Shown: piece by piece, positions 1 through 9,174 of the stretch | Position numbering within the stretch: the stretch's first letter is position 1 | Layout: each line of letters starts with the position of its first letter | NCBI RefSeq assembly: GCF_002288305.1 | Contig: NZ_CP016779.1 | Span: forward strand, 620,001-684,000 | DNA length: 64,000 nt | From: Candidatus Nanopelagicus abundans | GTDB lineage: Bacteria; Actinomycetota; Actinomycetes; Nanopelagicales; Nanopelagicaceae | Reading direction: 5' to 3' | Position numbers and translations under genes: made by a program | The notes under the pieces: model-generated | Database searches by the model: none | The model's input: the letters and a program-made list of their open reading frames with translations, nothing else | What the model was told of the DNA's origin: nothing

Positions 1-1349
1 GGAAGCTCTTTCGCGATTGGTTCAATAAAGCCGCGAACAATCATCGCCATTGCTTCATCTTCACCTAAGCCACGTGACATTAAATAAAAGAGTTGATCAT
101 CGCTAATTCTAGAAACAGTTGCCTCATGTCCCATCGAAACATCATCTTCGCGGACATCAACATACGGATATGTATCAGAGCGAGAAATATTATCGATCAA
201 CAATGCATCACACTTAACAGTGCTCTTTGAGTGATGAGCGCCCTCTTCAACCTTTATCAAGCCTCTATATGAGGTACGACCGCCACCTCGCGCTACTGAT
301 TTAGAAATAATTGTTGAAGATGTATAAGGAGCCGCATGAACCATTTTGGCACCAGCATCTTGATGTTGTCCTTCACCTGCAAATGCAATTGAAAGTGTCT
401 CACCCTTAGAGTGTGGACCCATCAACATTACAGCTGGATACTTCATAGTTACTTTGGATCCAATATTTCCATCGATCCACTCCATTGTTGCACCCTCAGC
501 ACATGTTGCTCGCTTGGTCACTAAGTTATAAACATTGTTAGACCAGTTTTGAATTGTTGTGTATCGAACACGTGCATTCTTTTTCACAATAATTTCAACA
601 ACAGCAGAGTGAAGTGAATCTGATGAGTAAACCGGAGCAGTACAGCCTTCAACATAATGAACATATGAATCTTCATCAGCGATAATTAAAGTTCGCTCAA
701 ATTGACCCATGTTTTCAGTATTAATTCGGAAATAGGCTTGTAGTGGAATATCTACCTTTACGCCCTTAGGAATATAGATAAATGAGCCACCAGACCAAAC
801 AGAAGTATTAAGAGCGGCAAACTTATTATCACCAACTGGGATTACAGTGCCGAAGTACTCTTTAAAAAGATCTTCGTGTGTGCGAAGTGCGGTATCGGTA
901 TCAAGGAATAAAACTCCTTGTTTTTCTAAGTCCTCACGAATTGAGTGGTAAACCACCTCTGATTCGTATTGAGCTGCAACACCTGCTACTAAGCGTTTTT
1001 TCTCTGCCTCTGGAATACCAAGGCGGTCATATGTGTTTTTAATATCATCAGGTAGATCTTCCCAAGAGGTTGCTTGTTTTTCAGTTGAGCGAACAAAATA
1101 TTTAATAGTGTCAAAGAAAATACCACTTAGATCCGAGCCCCAACTTGGCATGGGCTTCTTATCAAATAACGATAATCCTTTAAGTCGTAGATCTAACATC
1201 CATTGTGGTTCATTCTTTTTTGAAGAAATATCGCGCACAACCTCTTCATTTAGACCACGACGACTATTTGAACCTGCATCTGTTTTATCTGCCCAGCCGT
1301 ACTCATACTTGCCAATACCATCTAACTCTGGGTGCGCGATCTGGGTCAT
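1..1349 (-). CDS. sufB: SufB, Fe-S cluster scaffold subunit (3' end cut by window edge)
   Basis: Encodes SufB, the scaffold and core subunit of the SufBCD complex that assembles iron-sulfur clusters in the cytoplasm. Translating the minus strand from the ATG at 1349 gives 449 codons without a stop, running off the left edge. The product starts [13 protein letters not shown]. It carries the family's beta-helix core (for example [10 protein letters not shown] and [14 protein letters not shown]) and the conserved near-C-terminal stretch [15 protein letters not shown]. SufB proteins are about 470-480 residues, so only some 20-30 residues should be missing. The ATG overlaps the stop of sufR by one base (TAATG), so the two genes are translationally coupled and sufB is probably under SufR control. 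Other suf genes should follow to the left. Identification is certain; the end is not visible. Confidence 0.96.
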   Translation of the reverse strand, partial: MTQIAHPELDGIGKYEYGWADKTDAGSNSRRGLNEEVVRDISSKKNEPQWMLDLRLKGLSLFDKKPMPSWGSDLSGIFFDTIKYFVRSTEKQATSWEDLPDDIKNTYDRLGIPEAEKKRLVAGVAAQYESEVVYHSIREDLEKQGVLFLDTDTALRTHEDLFKEYFGTVIPVGDNKFAALNTSVWSGGSFIYIPKGVKVDIPLQAYFRINTENMGQFERTLIIADEDSYVHYVEGCTAPVYSSDSLHSAVVEIIVKKNARVRYTTIQNWSNNVYNLVTKRATCAEGATMEWIDGNIGSKVTMKYPAVMLMGPHSKGETLSIAFAGEGQHQDAGAKMVHAAPYTSSTIISKSVARGGGRTSYRGLIKVEEGAHHSKSTVKCDALLIDNISRSDTYPYVDVREDDVSMGHEATVSRISDDQLFYLMSRGLGEDEAMAMIVRGFIEPIAKEL

Positions 1350-2035
1350 TAGCGTGCTCCTTCTATTACTTTAGTTTTTCTGGTCTGGGAAATATTTGAG
1401 GGAATAAATGTTGTACAAACTCCATCACCATGGGCGATAGTTGCAAGTCTTTGAACATGAGTTCCAAGAATTTCTGAAAATGCGGCAGTTTCTGCTTCAC
1501 ATAGTTGTGGAAATTCAGAGGCAACATGGGCAATTGGACAATGGTGTTGGCAAATTTCTTCACCATTTCCCATCTTATCCGTAGTTGCTGAATACCCCTC
1601 TTTAGTTAAAAGCTTTGCAAGTGCCTTAGATTTTTCTGAAACTGATTTACTTGAACTTTTAATTTGTTCACCCTTACGCACAAACTCATTAGCCCGACTT
1701 TGCGCAAACTCATCTACTAAGTGAGAACCATTTTTACTTGCCATAAATTTAAGAGCAGCAACTGCTAGGTCATCATATGAGTGCTCAAACTTTTCACGTC
1801 CGCTATCTGTCATTACAAAAACCTTTGATGGTCTACCTCGACCGCGCACTGCTCGGCCTTGAAAAGGCTCTCGCGCAGTAAGGACACCTTCGGCAATTAA
1901 AGTTTCTAGGTGCCTGCGAATTCCAGTTGGAGTTATTAAAAGTTTTTCAGCAAGATCAACTGCACTAGCAGGACCGCCTTCTAAAATCGTTCGGGCGACC
2001 TGATCACGGGTCTTATCTGGCTCACTCTTTTTCAC
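1349..2035 (-). CDS. sufR: SufR-type iron-sulfur transcriptional repressor of the suf operon
   Basis: A helix-turn-helix regulator that senses an Fe-S cluster and represses suf genes in actinobacteria and cyanobacteria. From the chosen GTG it is 228 aa. The N-terminal winged HTH lies at about residues 10-70. The C-terminal cysteines are C162, C166, C179 and C207, spaced 4, 13 and 28 residues, in the [10 protein letters not shown] and HGDGVCTTF segments. This is the ligand pattern expected of SufR. The frame stays open to a TTG at 2122 (257 aa). I prefer the GTG at 2035 because a SufR-like operator overlaps it, the HTH begins just downstream, and it leaves room for the divergent ctaA promoter. 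No Shine-Dalgarno precedes either start. It is followed by sufB with a one-base overlap. Family assignment is firm, start position is not. Confidence 0.88.
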   Translation of the reverse strand: MKKSEPDKTRDQVARTILEGGPASAVDLAEKLLITPTGIRRHLETLIAEGVLTAREPFQGRAVRGRGRPSKVFVMTDSGREKFEHSYDDLAVAALKFMASKNGSHLVDEFAQSRANEFVRKGEQIKSSSKSVSEKSKALAKLLTKEGYSATTDKMGNGEEICQHHCPIAHVASEFPQLCEAETAAFSEILGTHVQRLATIAHGDGVCTTFIPSNISQTRKTKVIEGAR

Positions 2036-2046
2036 AACATAAGTGT
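2032..2046 (-). promoter_or_regulatory. Predicted SufR operator over the sufR start
   Basis: Read on the minus strand this is ACACT-TATGT-TGTGA, matching the ACACT-N5-TGTGA motif I recall being reported for mycobacterial SufR. Its TGTGA arm covers the proposed GTG start, and its ACACT arm lies where a -10 element (AACACT, 2042-2047) would sit for a leaderless transcript starting at 2035. Binding would block transcription of sufR-sufB, giving autorepression. The match is seen directly; function is inferred. Confidence 0.6.
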
Positions 2047-2144
2047 TGCGTAATTCCTGCGCAAGCGCCAATCCCCTTGCTCTATTTGGGTGTGAATTGC
2101 GCCTTACCAGCGGGTGAATCAAGCAGTGGCCCCAAAGAAAGCAA

Positions 2145-2150
2145 TAGGCT
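2145..2150 (+). promoter_or_regulatory. Putative -10 box of ctaA (leaderless)
   Basis: TAGGCT fits the actinobacterial -10 pattern TANNNT and ends six bases before the ctaA ATG, so transcription should start at or within a base or two of the start codon. No Shine-Dalgarno is present. No convincing -35 is visible. Confidence 0.45.
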
Positions 2151-2156
2151 TAAATC

Positions 2157-3056
2157 ATGTTGGTAGCCAAAAACTCAATATCTGCAAAACCCTTCTGGCT
2201 CCTAGTTTTCCTGCAAGGGGCCCTAATTGTTACTGGCGGGGCGGTGCGCCTTACCGGATCGGGGTTGGGTTGTCCGACTTGGCCTGAGTGCACCCCAGGT
2301 TCATACACGCCAGTGCCTTATCAGGCAGAAGGGCAACTACACGCTTGGATTGAATTTGGTAATCGATTATTAACTTTTGTTCTCCTGCTAACAGCTGTTG
2401 TTGTAGTAGTTATTGCGTTTAGAAGCTCTAAAAATGCCATCTCAAAAAGGCGAGTAAGAGCACTAGCAGCCCTGCAAATACTAGGAATTTTAGGTCAGGG
2501 CCTTCTAGGTGGAATAACAGTACTAACCGGCTTGCATCCAGCTACCGTTGCTGCGCATTTCTTGTTATCAATTTTTCTTATTGCAGGAGCAATTTCTCTT
2601 AGATATGAAATGATCGGAATTATCAAACAATCACCAACTGGATTAATTGCTTCTCTTATCCCGATTCTTATTTGGCTGACACTAATCGTGATAATAGTTG
2701 GAACAATAGTTACCGGCAGCGGTCCACATGCTGGTGATGCTGATGCAAAGAGATTTGGGCTTGACCCTAAATCCCTCTCCTGGCTCCATGCAGATCTTGT
2801 AATTGCTTTGCTTGTGCTTACTACAATCCTTTGGCTACTCATAAGACAAACAAATGCCAATTTACTAACTCGAAAAATTCAAATATTTCTTCTAATTAGC
2901 CTCTCCCAAGGCTTAATCGGGTATATTCAGTATGTTACCGGTTTACCAGAATTAGTTGTGGGCTTTCACCTATTAGGTGCTGCCCTAGTTTGGGGTAGTA
3001 GCTGGAGCTTTGTTAAGGTTGCCGGATCTGGGTTTAAGTTGAAGGGATTTAATTGA
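2157..3056 (+). CDS. ctaA: Heme A synthase (COX15/CtaA family)
   Basis: Membrane enzyme that oxidises the C8 methyl of heme O to give heme A for the aa3-type cytochrome oxidase. The 299-aa product has about eight hydrophobic helices. It shows the family hallmarks: GGAVRLTGSGLGCPTWPEC with the extracytoplasmic cysteine pair C39 and C45, and the heme-ligand histidine candidates H62, H127, H134, H191, H211 and H271 placed around the helices. It is divergent from sufR, and its last bases overlap the tkt start, so it heads a ctaA-tkt-tal-pgi transcript. The heme O synthase gene ctaB, commonly found beside these genes in actinobacteria, is not here. The ATG is preceded by a -10-like box rather than a Shine-Dalgarno. 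Confidence 0.93.
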   Translation: MLVAKNSISAKPFWLLVFLQGALIVTGGAVRLTGSGLGCPTWPECTPGSYTPVPYQAEGQLHAWIEFGNRLLTFVLLLTAVVVVVIAFRSSKNAISKRRVRALAALQILGILGQGLLGGITVLTGLHPATVAAHFLLSIFLIAGAISLRYEMIGIIKQSPTGLIASLIPILIWLTLIVIIVGTIVTGSGPHAGDADAKRFGLDPKSLSWLHADLVIALLVLTTILWLLIRQTNANLLTRKIQIFLLISLSQGLIGYIQYVTGLPELVVGFHLLGAALVWGSSWSFVKVAGSGFKLKGFN

Positions 3057-5119
3057 AAATAAGTCAGTGGCAAGATTTAGACGATAGAGCGGTTGCAATA
3101 TCACGCGCATTAGCAATGGATGCGGCACAAAAAGTTGGGAACGGGCATCCTGGAACTGCAATGTCTCTCGCGCCAGTGGCATACACACTTTTTCAAAGAA
3201 TTATGCGGCATGACCCGGCGCATCCAAATTGGCTAGCACGGGATCGTTTTATACTTTCTTGTGGTCATTCTTCACTGACTCTATATATTCAACTTTATCT
3301 ATCTGGTTACGGAGTTGAACTTGATGACCTTAAAAGCTTTCGTACATTTAATGCTAAAACTCCTGGACACCCTGAGTATGGACACACTCTAGGAGTTGAA
3401 ACAACGACCGGTCCTCTTGGCCAGGGAGTCGCTAACGGTGTTGGGATGGCGATGGCGGCTAGATTTGAAAAAGGTTTACTAGATCCTGAAAATACAACAG
3501 ATATTTTTGATCATAATATCTGGGTAATGTGTTCTGACGGTGATCTCCAAGAGGGAGTAAGTGCGGAGGCTTCTTCCCTAGCTGGCACTCAACAACTTGG
3601 TAATTTAATAATGATTTATGATGATAATCGTATTTCAATTGAGGGTGACACACATATTACTTGTACAGAAGATATCGATGCTCGCTATCTTGCATATGGC
3701 TGGGATGTCATTGTCGTACCAATAAAGGCTGATGGAGATGTCGACCGAGAAAATTTGGAACGTGCGATGTTATCGGCAATTGCTAACAAAGATAAACCAG
3801 TTTTAATACATATTCATACAGTAATTGCTTGGCCTGCGCCAAATGCTAAGGGTACGTCAAAAGCTCATGGTTCAGCTCTTGGTAATGAGGAAATAAATGC
3901 GACAAAGCTTTTATTAGGATTAAATCCCGAAGAAACATTTATAGCTCCCACAGAAGTTATCAATCATGCAAGAGATGTTAAACGGCGTGGCACAGAAATG
4001 TATAACCAGTGGCAAACAAAATTTCAAGCCTGGGAAAAAGCGAATAGTGAATCTGCTGAACTTCTAAAAAGATTGCTTAGTAAGAAACTACCACTCGATT
4101 TCGAAAGTTCTTTTCCAGTATTTCCTAGTGACAAAGAAATATCTACAAGAGCTGCATCTGGAAAAGTAATTCAATCTATTGCAAAAATGTTGCCAGAGTT
4201 TTGGGGTGGTTCAGCTGATTTAGCTGAGAGTAACAACACCACAATTGAGGGTGGCGGTTCATTCCTACCAACTGCTAGCAAAATGGCTGGTGCTGATCCG
4301 TACGGTCGAATAATTCATTTTGGAATTCGTGAACATGCAATGGGCGCGATTTTAAATGGAATGGCTTTACATGGTTTAGTAAAACCGTTTGGTGGAACCT
4401 TTCTAGTATTTAGTGATTACATGCGCGGAGCTGTTCGCCTATCTTCGTTAATGCAATTGCCTGTAACTTATGTTTGGACCCATGACTCAATTGGCCTTGG
4501 TGAAGATGGACCAACTCATCAACCTGTTGAACATCTTGCTTCTTTGCGAACCATTCCAGGATTTTCAGTTATAAGACCATGCGATGCAAACGAAGTTAGT
4601 GTTTGCTGGCAAGAGATCATAAAGCGTTCAAAACCATCAGGGTTAGTACTGTCTCGTCAAAACTTACCTGTCCTTGACCGTTCTAAGTTCTCATTAGCTA
4701 AAGAGGCAGCAAAAGGTGCATACGTATTGGCCTATGGAAGTAACTCTTCAAGGGATGAGTGTGAAGTAATTCTAATTGCAACCGGATCAGAAGTTTCATT
4801 AGCTATAGCTGCTCGTGAGAAATTAATTTCAGAAGGTGTAAAAGTCAGATTAGTAAGCGCGCCATGTTTGGAGTGGTTTATGGAGCAATCTGAGAATTAC
4901 CAAAACGAAGTACTTCCAAAATCAATTAAAGCTAGAGTAAGTATTGAAGCAGGCGTTGCTCAGCCTTGGTACCGATTTATAGGAGATAGTGGCATTGCTG
5001 TCTCAGTTGAAAAATTTGGTGCCTCTGCTAGCGGAGATATTATGTTTAGAGAGTATGGATTTACCGTTCAGAATATTGTTAATGCTGTAAAGGAAAGTAT
5101 TAAAAAATCTAATGCTTAA
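3053..5119 (+). CDS. tkt: Transketolase
   Basis: Thiamine-diphosphate enzyme that moves two-carbon units between ketose donors and aldose acceptors in the non-oxidative pentose phosphate pathway. The 688-aa length is normal. The ThDP/Mg motif SDGDLQEG is at residues 161-168 with the paired DN at 191-192. H32 and H72 sit in the usual substrate and cofactor segments. The transketolase signature GEDGPTHQPVEHL lies in the pyrimidine domain. The start is a TTG at 3053 overlapping the ctaA stop (TTGA) and preceded by GAAGGGA at good spacing, indicating translational coupling. Its 3' end overlaps tal by 8 bases. Confidence 0.96.
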   Translation: MKISQWQDLDDRAVAISRALAMDAAQKVGNGHPGTAMSLAPVAYTLFQRIMRHDPAHPNWLARDRFILSCGHSSLTLYIQLYLSGYGVELDDLKSFRTFNAKTPGHPEYGHTLGVETTTGPLGQGVANGVGMAMAARFEKGLLDPENTTDIFDHNIWVMCSDGDLQEGVSAEASSLAGTQQLGNLIMIYDDNRISIEGDTHITCTEDIDARYLAYGWDVIVVPIKADGDVDRENLERAMLSAIANKDKPVLIHIHTVIAWPAPNAKGTSKAHGSALGNEEINATKLLLGLNPEETFIAPTEVINHARDVKRRGTEMYNQWQTKFQAWEKANSESAELLKRLLSKKLPLDFESSFPVFPSDKEISTRAASGKVIQSIAKMLPEFWGGSADLAESNNTTIEGGGSFLPTASKMAGADPYGRIIHFGIREHAMGAILNGMALHGLVKPFGGTFLVFSDYMRGAVRLSSLMQLPVTYVWTHDSIGLGEDGPTHQPVEHLASLRTIPGFSVIRPCDANEVSVCWQEIIKRSKPSGLVLSRQNLPVLDRSKFSLAKEAAKGAYVLAYGSNSSRDECEVILIATGSEVSLAIAAREKLISEGVKVRLVSAPCLEWFMEQSENYQNEVLPKSIKARVSIEAGVAQPWYRFIGDSGIAVSVEKFGASASGDIMFREYGFTVQNIVNAVKESIKKSNA

Positions 5120-6194
5120 TACACTTGCGCAGATATCAGAAGCAGGTGTTGCGGTATGGCTCGATGACTTATCTCGAGAGCGATTAAAAAATGGGTCATT
5201 AGCAAAATTAATTGCTGAAGATAGTGTGGTTGGAGTAACTACTAATCCAAGCATCTTCGGATCAGCAATTAGTAAATCAGACCTTTATCGAAATGACATT
5301 TTGCAGAATAAAGATAAGAGTATTGAAGAAATAATTACAAAGTTAACAACAGATGACGTAAGAGAAGCATGTGATCTTTTCCATAATACGTTTAAAGCTA
5401 GTAATGAGATAGACGGGCGAATATCCCTTGAAGTCGACCCGCGCTTTGCTCATGATGCTATGGCAACAATTAAGCAAGGAAAGCAACTTTGGGAGATTGT
5501 TGATCGAAAAAATTTGTTAATTAAAGTGCCCGCTACTGTTGAGGGATTACCAGCAGTAACTGAACTAATTGCACAAGGAATTAGCGTCAATATTACTTTA
5601 ATTTTCTCTTTGGATCGTTATAAAAAAGTTTTAGATGCTTTTGCTGCTGGGCTCGAAAAAAGAGTAAATGCTTCACAAGAGATAGGTAGCATCCATTCGG
5701 TTGCTTCATTTTTTGTGAGCCGAATCGATGCTGAAATTGACAAACAATTAGGAGATAAATCAGAGCTGAAAGGCTTAGCAGCGATTGCAAACGCAGTTAT
5801 GGCTTACGAAGTTTTTCTTGAATTTGAAAAAAGTAGCCGCTGGCAAAAATTATTGAGCCACGGCGGGAATTTGCAACGGCCTTTATGGGCATCTACTGGC
5901 GTAAAGGATCCTTCCTATGATCAAACTCGCTACGTAATGTCTTTAATTGCTCCTAACGTCATAAATACGATGCCAGAGGCAACTCTAAATGCAGTTAAAG
6001 CGTCAGGGGTATTTTCAGGCGAGACAATTACTCCAAATATTAAAAATGCGAAAATTAACTTAGCAAAGATTGCTATGGCTGGGATTGATATTGCCAAAGT
6101 AACTGATGCCCTTGAAATTGACGGTATTGCCAAGTTTGAAGCATCTTGGCTAGATTTGATGAGTTCAGTGAAGTCTGTAATTTCTGGATCTTAA
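5112..6194 (+). CDS. tal: Transaldolase
   Basis: Transfers a dihydroxyacetone unit between sedoheptulose 7-phosphate and glyceraldehyde 3-phosphate. The product is 360 aa, matching the long actinobacterial type rather than the roughly 220-aa short form. The signature VGVTTNPSIF is at about 40-49, and the Schiff-base lysine is K138 in LIKVPAT. The ATG lies 8 bases inside tkt, and the stop is followed directly by the pgi ATG with no spacer. This tight tkt-tal-pgi linkage suggests co-translation of enzymes that exchange fructose 6-phosphate. Confidence 0.95.
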   Translation: MLNTLAQISEAGVAVWLDDLSRERLKNGSLAKLIAEDSVVGVTTNPSIFGSAISKSDLYRNDILQNKDKSIEEIITKLTTDDVREACDLFHNTFKASNEIDGRISLEVDPRFAHDAMATIKQGKQLWEIVDRKNLLIKVPATVEGLPAVTELIAQGISVNITLIFSLDRYKKVLDAFAAGLEKRVNASQEIGSIHSVASFFVSRIDAEIDKQLGDKSELKGLAAIANAVMAYEVFLEFEKSSRWQKLLSHGGNLQRPLWASTGVKDPSYDQTRYVMSLIAPNVINTMPEATLNAVKASGVFSGETITPNIKNAKINLAKIAMAGIDIAKVTDALEIDGIAKFEASWLDLMSSVKSVISGS

Positions 6195-7709
6195 ATGAAA
6201 TTGTCAGGGCAAATTCTTGCAAATATTGATCCTGAAATATCTAGGCAGCTGCGTGAAATCACACCTCAAGTAGCCAAGAAAGATGTGAATGTTTGGGTCA
6301 CTGACAACGAAACAGCCAACAGACTTAACTGGATCGATCTGCCAACAAAATCACGAGATTTATTGCCAGAGTTAGATGCTCTTTCAGCATGGGCGCGCAG
6401 CAATGGCTTAACTCAAATTGTTTTATGCGGAATGGGTGGCTCTTCATTAGCCCCTGAAGTAATTGCATCGACCTATAAAAAGTTATTAACTACGCTCGAC
6501 TCAACTGATCCAGACCAAATACTTAACTCTATTCCATCTGATTTAAGTAAAGCACTAGTTGTAGTTGGTTCAAAATCAGGAACAACTATCGAAACATTAT
6601 CTCAATTTGAGTTTTATATAAATATATTTAAGGAAGCAGATTTAAATCCAATTGAACATATAGTGATAGTTACTGATCCAGGTACTCCTCTTGATATTCG
6701 TGCTAGAAAAGAAAGTTACAAAGTTGTAAATGCAGATCCAAATGTTGGTGGACGCTTTAGTGCGCTATCTGCATTTGGCTTGGTTCCAGCAGCTTTAATC
6801 GGTGTAGATATTTCACTGCTTCTAGATGATGCTGAAAAATTAAGCTTAATCCTTTCATCAAAGGAATCACCAGCCATTGAAATAGCGGCTTGCCTCTACT
6901 CCTTAACTGATCAGATAATAAATTTTTGTGATAATGGATCGGCGGCACCTGGACTGTCTAATTGGATCGAACAACTAATTGCTGAATCAACTGGCAAAAA
7001 TTTATCTGGCAGATTGCCAGTTGTAATCGAAGAAGTAGAAAGTGCAATTTCTGGTATAACAGTTGGCTTTACTCCCGGTGAATATGACCTAGTGATCGAA
7101 GCCACTCTTGGTGAGCAATTCATCTTATGGGAGTGGGTAACTGCTTTACTTTGCTACTTATTAAAGGTTAATCCATTTAATCAGCCAAATGTAGTAGAGG
7201 CAAAAGATCGCACAACAGCAATTCTTTTATCATTAGGCAGTAAAGGTTTTGATACTCCTACCCCAGCATATGAAGATTCTGATTACTTAATCTATTCAAA
7301 TCAAAAAATTAATAGCCTTTCAGACTTTCTTAAATCTAATGTGAATTATTTTGCAGTATTGGCATACCTTGATAGAGGTAGCGATGATGAAATATATAAG
7401 ATCAGAAAACTGATTGCTGCAAAGAGTAAAACAGCAACTACCTTTGGTTGGGGACCGAGATATCTTCATTCAACTGGACAGTTCCACAAGGGTGGGCAGC
7501 AAAATGGGGCATTTATTGTGATTACCGGTGATTCAGGCAGTGATATAGAAATACCAAATAAGGATTACACATTTTCGCAGTTGATCATGGCGCAAGCACT
7601 TGCAGATATCGAATCTATTTCTGAAAGAAATTTACCGGTTATTAGAATTCATCTTAAAAATCGCAAGAAAGCAATAGCAAGACTTATCTCAGACTTAGAA
7701 AAGAATTAA
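6195..7709 (+). CDS. pgi: Glucose-6-phosphate isomerase
   Basis: Interconverts glucose 6-phosphate and fructose 6-phosphate. The 504-aa protein has the SIS-fold phosphate-binding segments GMGGSSLAPE (79-88) and GSKSGTTIETLS (about 125-136), and a C-terminal active-site stretch STGQFHKGGQQNGAF. It belongs to the divergent Pgi type that in some bacteria is fused to transaldolase. Here the two are separate but abut exactly (tal TAA followed by ATG). The stop overlaps the convergent rbpA stop by four bases. The zwf-opcA-pgl genes that often share this cluster are absent. Confidence 0.92.
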   Translation: MKLSGQILANIDPEISRQLREITPQVAKKDVNVWVTDNETANRLNWIDLPTKSRDLLPELDALSAWARSNGLTQIVLCGMGGSSLAPEVIASTYKKLLTTLDSTDPDQILNSIPSDLSKALVVVGSKSGTTIETLSQFEFYINIFKEADLNPIEHIVIVTDPGTPLDIRARKESYKVVNADPNVGGRFSALSAFGLVPAALIGVDISLLLDDAEKLSLILSSKESPAIEIAACLYSLTDQIINFCDNGSAAPGLSNWIEQLIAESTGKNLSGRLPVVIEEVESAISGITVGFTPGEYDLVIEATLGEQFILWEWVTALLCYLLKVNPFNQPNVVEAKDRTTAILLSLGSKGFDTPTPAYEDSDYLIYSNQKINSLSDFLKSNVNYFAVLAYLDRGSDDEIYKIRKLIAAKSKTATTFGWGPRYLHSTGQFHKGGQQNGAFIVITGDSGSDIEIPNKDYTFSQLIMAQALADIESISERNLPVIRIHLKNRKKAIARLISDLEKN

Positions 7710-8047
7710 TCATCCCCACGTAGTTTTTTAAGTGCAATGTCTAAAACTTTATTTGCTTCAGCTTCAGTTCTACGCTCTTTCACGTAAGCTAAGTGAGTTT
7801 TATAAGGCTCATTTTTCATTGGCATTGGTGGTTTATTTTTATCTTGTCCTGCCGGAAAACCACATCTTGGGCAATCCCATTCAGCTGGAACCTCTACAGT
7901 GCCGTCTTCAGCAAATGATGGTTTAGTTTCATGTCCGTTAGCACACCAATATGAAACTCGAAAGCGAGCAATTGATTCCCCGCGCTCTGCTTCGCCCATA
8001 GGACCAGCACCGACACGACTTCCGCGAATAGCACTTCCACCAGCCAT
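7706..8047 (-). CDS. rbpA: RbpA, actinobacterial RNA polymerase-binding protein
   Basis: Actinobacteria-specific activator that binds RNA polymerase with the housekeeping sigma factor and stabilises open complexes. The 113-aa sequence shows the invariant N-terminal GGSAIRGSRVGAGPMGEAERG tail. The zinc-binding core has C35, H39, C59 and C62 (YWCANGH and CPRCG). The basic and sigma-interaction segments follow. GGGGAG precedes the ATG by 7 bases. It follows secG by 14 bases. Its 3' end overlaps the 3' end of pgi, so the two transcripts are antisense at their termini. This gene is one of the strongest markers of the phylum in the window. Confidence 0.96.
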   Translation of the reverse strand: MAGGSAIRGSRVGAGPMGEAERGESIARFRVSYWCANGHETKPSFAEDGTVEVPAEWDCPRCGFPAGQDKNKPPMPMKNEPYKTHLAYVKERRTEAEANKVLDIALKKLRGDD

Positions 8048-8061
8048 TATTTACTCCCCTT

Positions 8062-8292
8062 TTAATTTTTCAATAACAAGCTAAGTGCAATAACTGAAGC
8101 AAACCAAATTCCACCGACAACGATTGTAATTCTGTCAAGGTTTTTCTCAACTACAGATGAGCCACCATATGTTGATGAAACTCCGCCACCAAAAAGATCT
8201 GACAGTCCAGATCCTTTGCCCTTATGTAATAAAACCAAAATAATCATAAGCACACTTGATAGCATCAAGATAATCGAAAGAGCTAAATTCAT
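8062..8292 (-). CDS. secG: SecG, Sec translocase subunit
   Basis: Small non-essential subunit of the SecYEG channel in the cytoplasmic membrane. The 76-aa protein has two hydrophobic helices at about 3-22 and 53-74. Between them is the conserved cytoplasmic loop with HKGKGSGLSDLFGGG. AAGGCGAG precedes the ATG. It sits downstream of tpiA and upstream of rbpA on the same strand, the usual actinobacterial order. Confidence 0.94.
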   Translation of the reverse strand: MNLALSIILMLSSVLMIILVLLHKGKGSGLSDLFGGGVSSTYGGSSVVEKNLDRITIVVGGIWFASVIALSLLLKN

Positions 8293-8342
8293 TTACTCGC
8301 CTTCATCTAAATAGAGCCTTAATCTGTGGCTAGGGGGAAAGG

Positions 8343-8370
8343 ATACTATCTTTTAGGTAAATCTTCTTAA
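8343..8370 (-). promoter_or_regulatory. Candidate promoter for secG-rbpA
   Basis: The 87-base gap between tpiA and secG holds TTAAGA (8365-8370) and TAGTAT (8343-8348) on the minus strand with a 16-base spacer. This would give secG an independent transcript with a leader of about 45 bases. Only the resemblance is seen; readthrough from tpiA is equally possible. Confidence 0.3.
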
Positions 8371-8379
8371 TCGGCCTAA

Positions 8380-9162
8380 TTATGCCTTTTTTAATACCCT
8401 ATGGAATTTAGATATCCGCGCAAATTCTTCAGGATCTAGCGAAGCCCCTCCAACAAGGGCGCCATCTACATCTTCTTCCTTCATAATATCTAAAGTATTA
8501 ATCGACTTAACCGAGCCACCATAAAGGATCCGACAGTTATCAGCGATTTCATCACTACCTATTTTTCTAAGCTCTTTTCTAATTGCAGCACAAACTTCCT
8601 GTGCATCTTCTGGAGTGGCAGTTTTACCAGTACCAATCGCCCATACTGGCTCATATGCAATAACAATTTTCTTAAGATCAGGTTTGTGAAAACCTTTTAG
8701 TGCATTTCTTAATTGCTCTAACACATACGGAATATGATTTCCAGCCTCTCTTACCGCTAGTTCCTCACCAACGCAGAGAATCGGCTTAATCTCATTTGCG
8801 AACGCAGCTTTAATCTTCTTATTAATTAACTGATCATCTTCATTGTGGTTCGCTCGGCGTTCGCTATGACCAATTAATACATATGTGCATCCAAGTTTAG
8901 AAAGCATTGATCCTGAAATATCTCCGGTATGAGCACCTGAATCCGCAGCAGATAAATCTTGCGCACCGTAAAGTAAACGCAGACGATCGCCATCAACTAA
9001 TGTTTGAACAGATCGAATATCAGTAAATGGTGGAATAATTACAACCTCTACTGCGTCATAATCACGATCCTCAAGGGAGTAAGCCAGCTTTTGGGTAACG
9101 GCAATCGCCTCTAGATGATTTAAGTTCATCTTCCAATTTCCAGCAATTAAAGGTTTACGCAT
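8380..9162 (-). CDS. tpiA: Triosephosphate isomerase
   Basis: Interconverts dihydroxyacetone phosphate and glyceraldehyde 3-phosphate. The 260-aa TIM barrel has all catalytic residues: N9 and K11 (GNWKMN), H99 (IGHSERR) and E171 ([11 protein letters not shown]). The phosphate-binding loops LYGGSVK and GALVGGAS are present near the C-terminus. It is third in the gap-pgk-tpiA operon, 12 bases behind pgk, and presumably driven from the gap promoter. Confidence 0.97.
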   Translation of the reverse strand: MRKPLIAGNWKMNLNHLEAIAVTQKLAYSLEDRDYDAVEVVIIPPFTDIRSVQTLVDGDRLRLLYGAQDLSAADSGAHTGDISGSMLSKLGCTYVLIGHSERRANHNEDDQLINKKIKAAFANEIKPILCVGEELAVREAGNHIPYVLEQLRNALKGFHKPDLKKIVIAYEPVWAIGTGKTATPEDAQEVCAAIRKELRKIGSDEIADNCRILYGGSVKSINTLDIMKEEDVDGALVGGASLDPEEFARISKFHRVLKKA

Positions 9163-9174
9163 TTTTCTCTTTCT

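Noticed and set aside
1033-1374. Plus-strand reading frames opposite sufB
   Set aside because: They are antisense to a clearly conserved SufB frame and show no family-like sequence.
1349-2122. sufR starting at TTG 2122
   Set aside because: Possible, but the start is weak, the extra 29 residues resemble no HTH leader, and the operator would then lie inside the gene.
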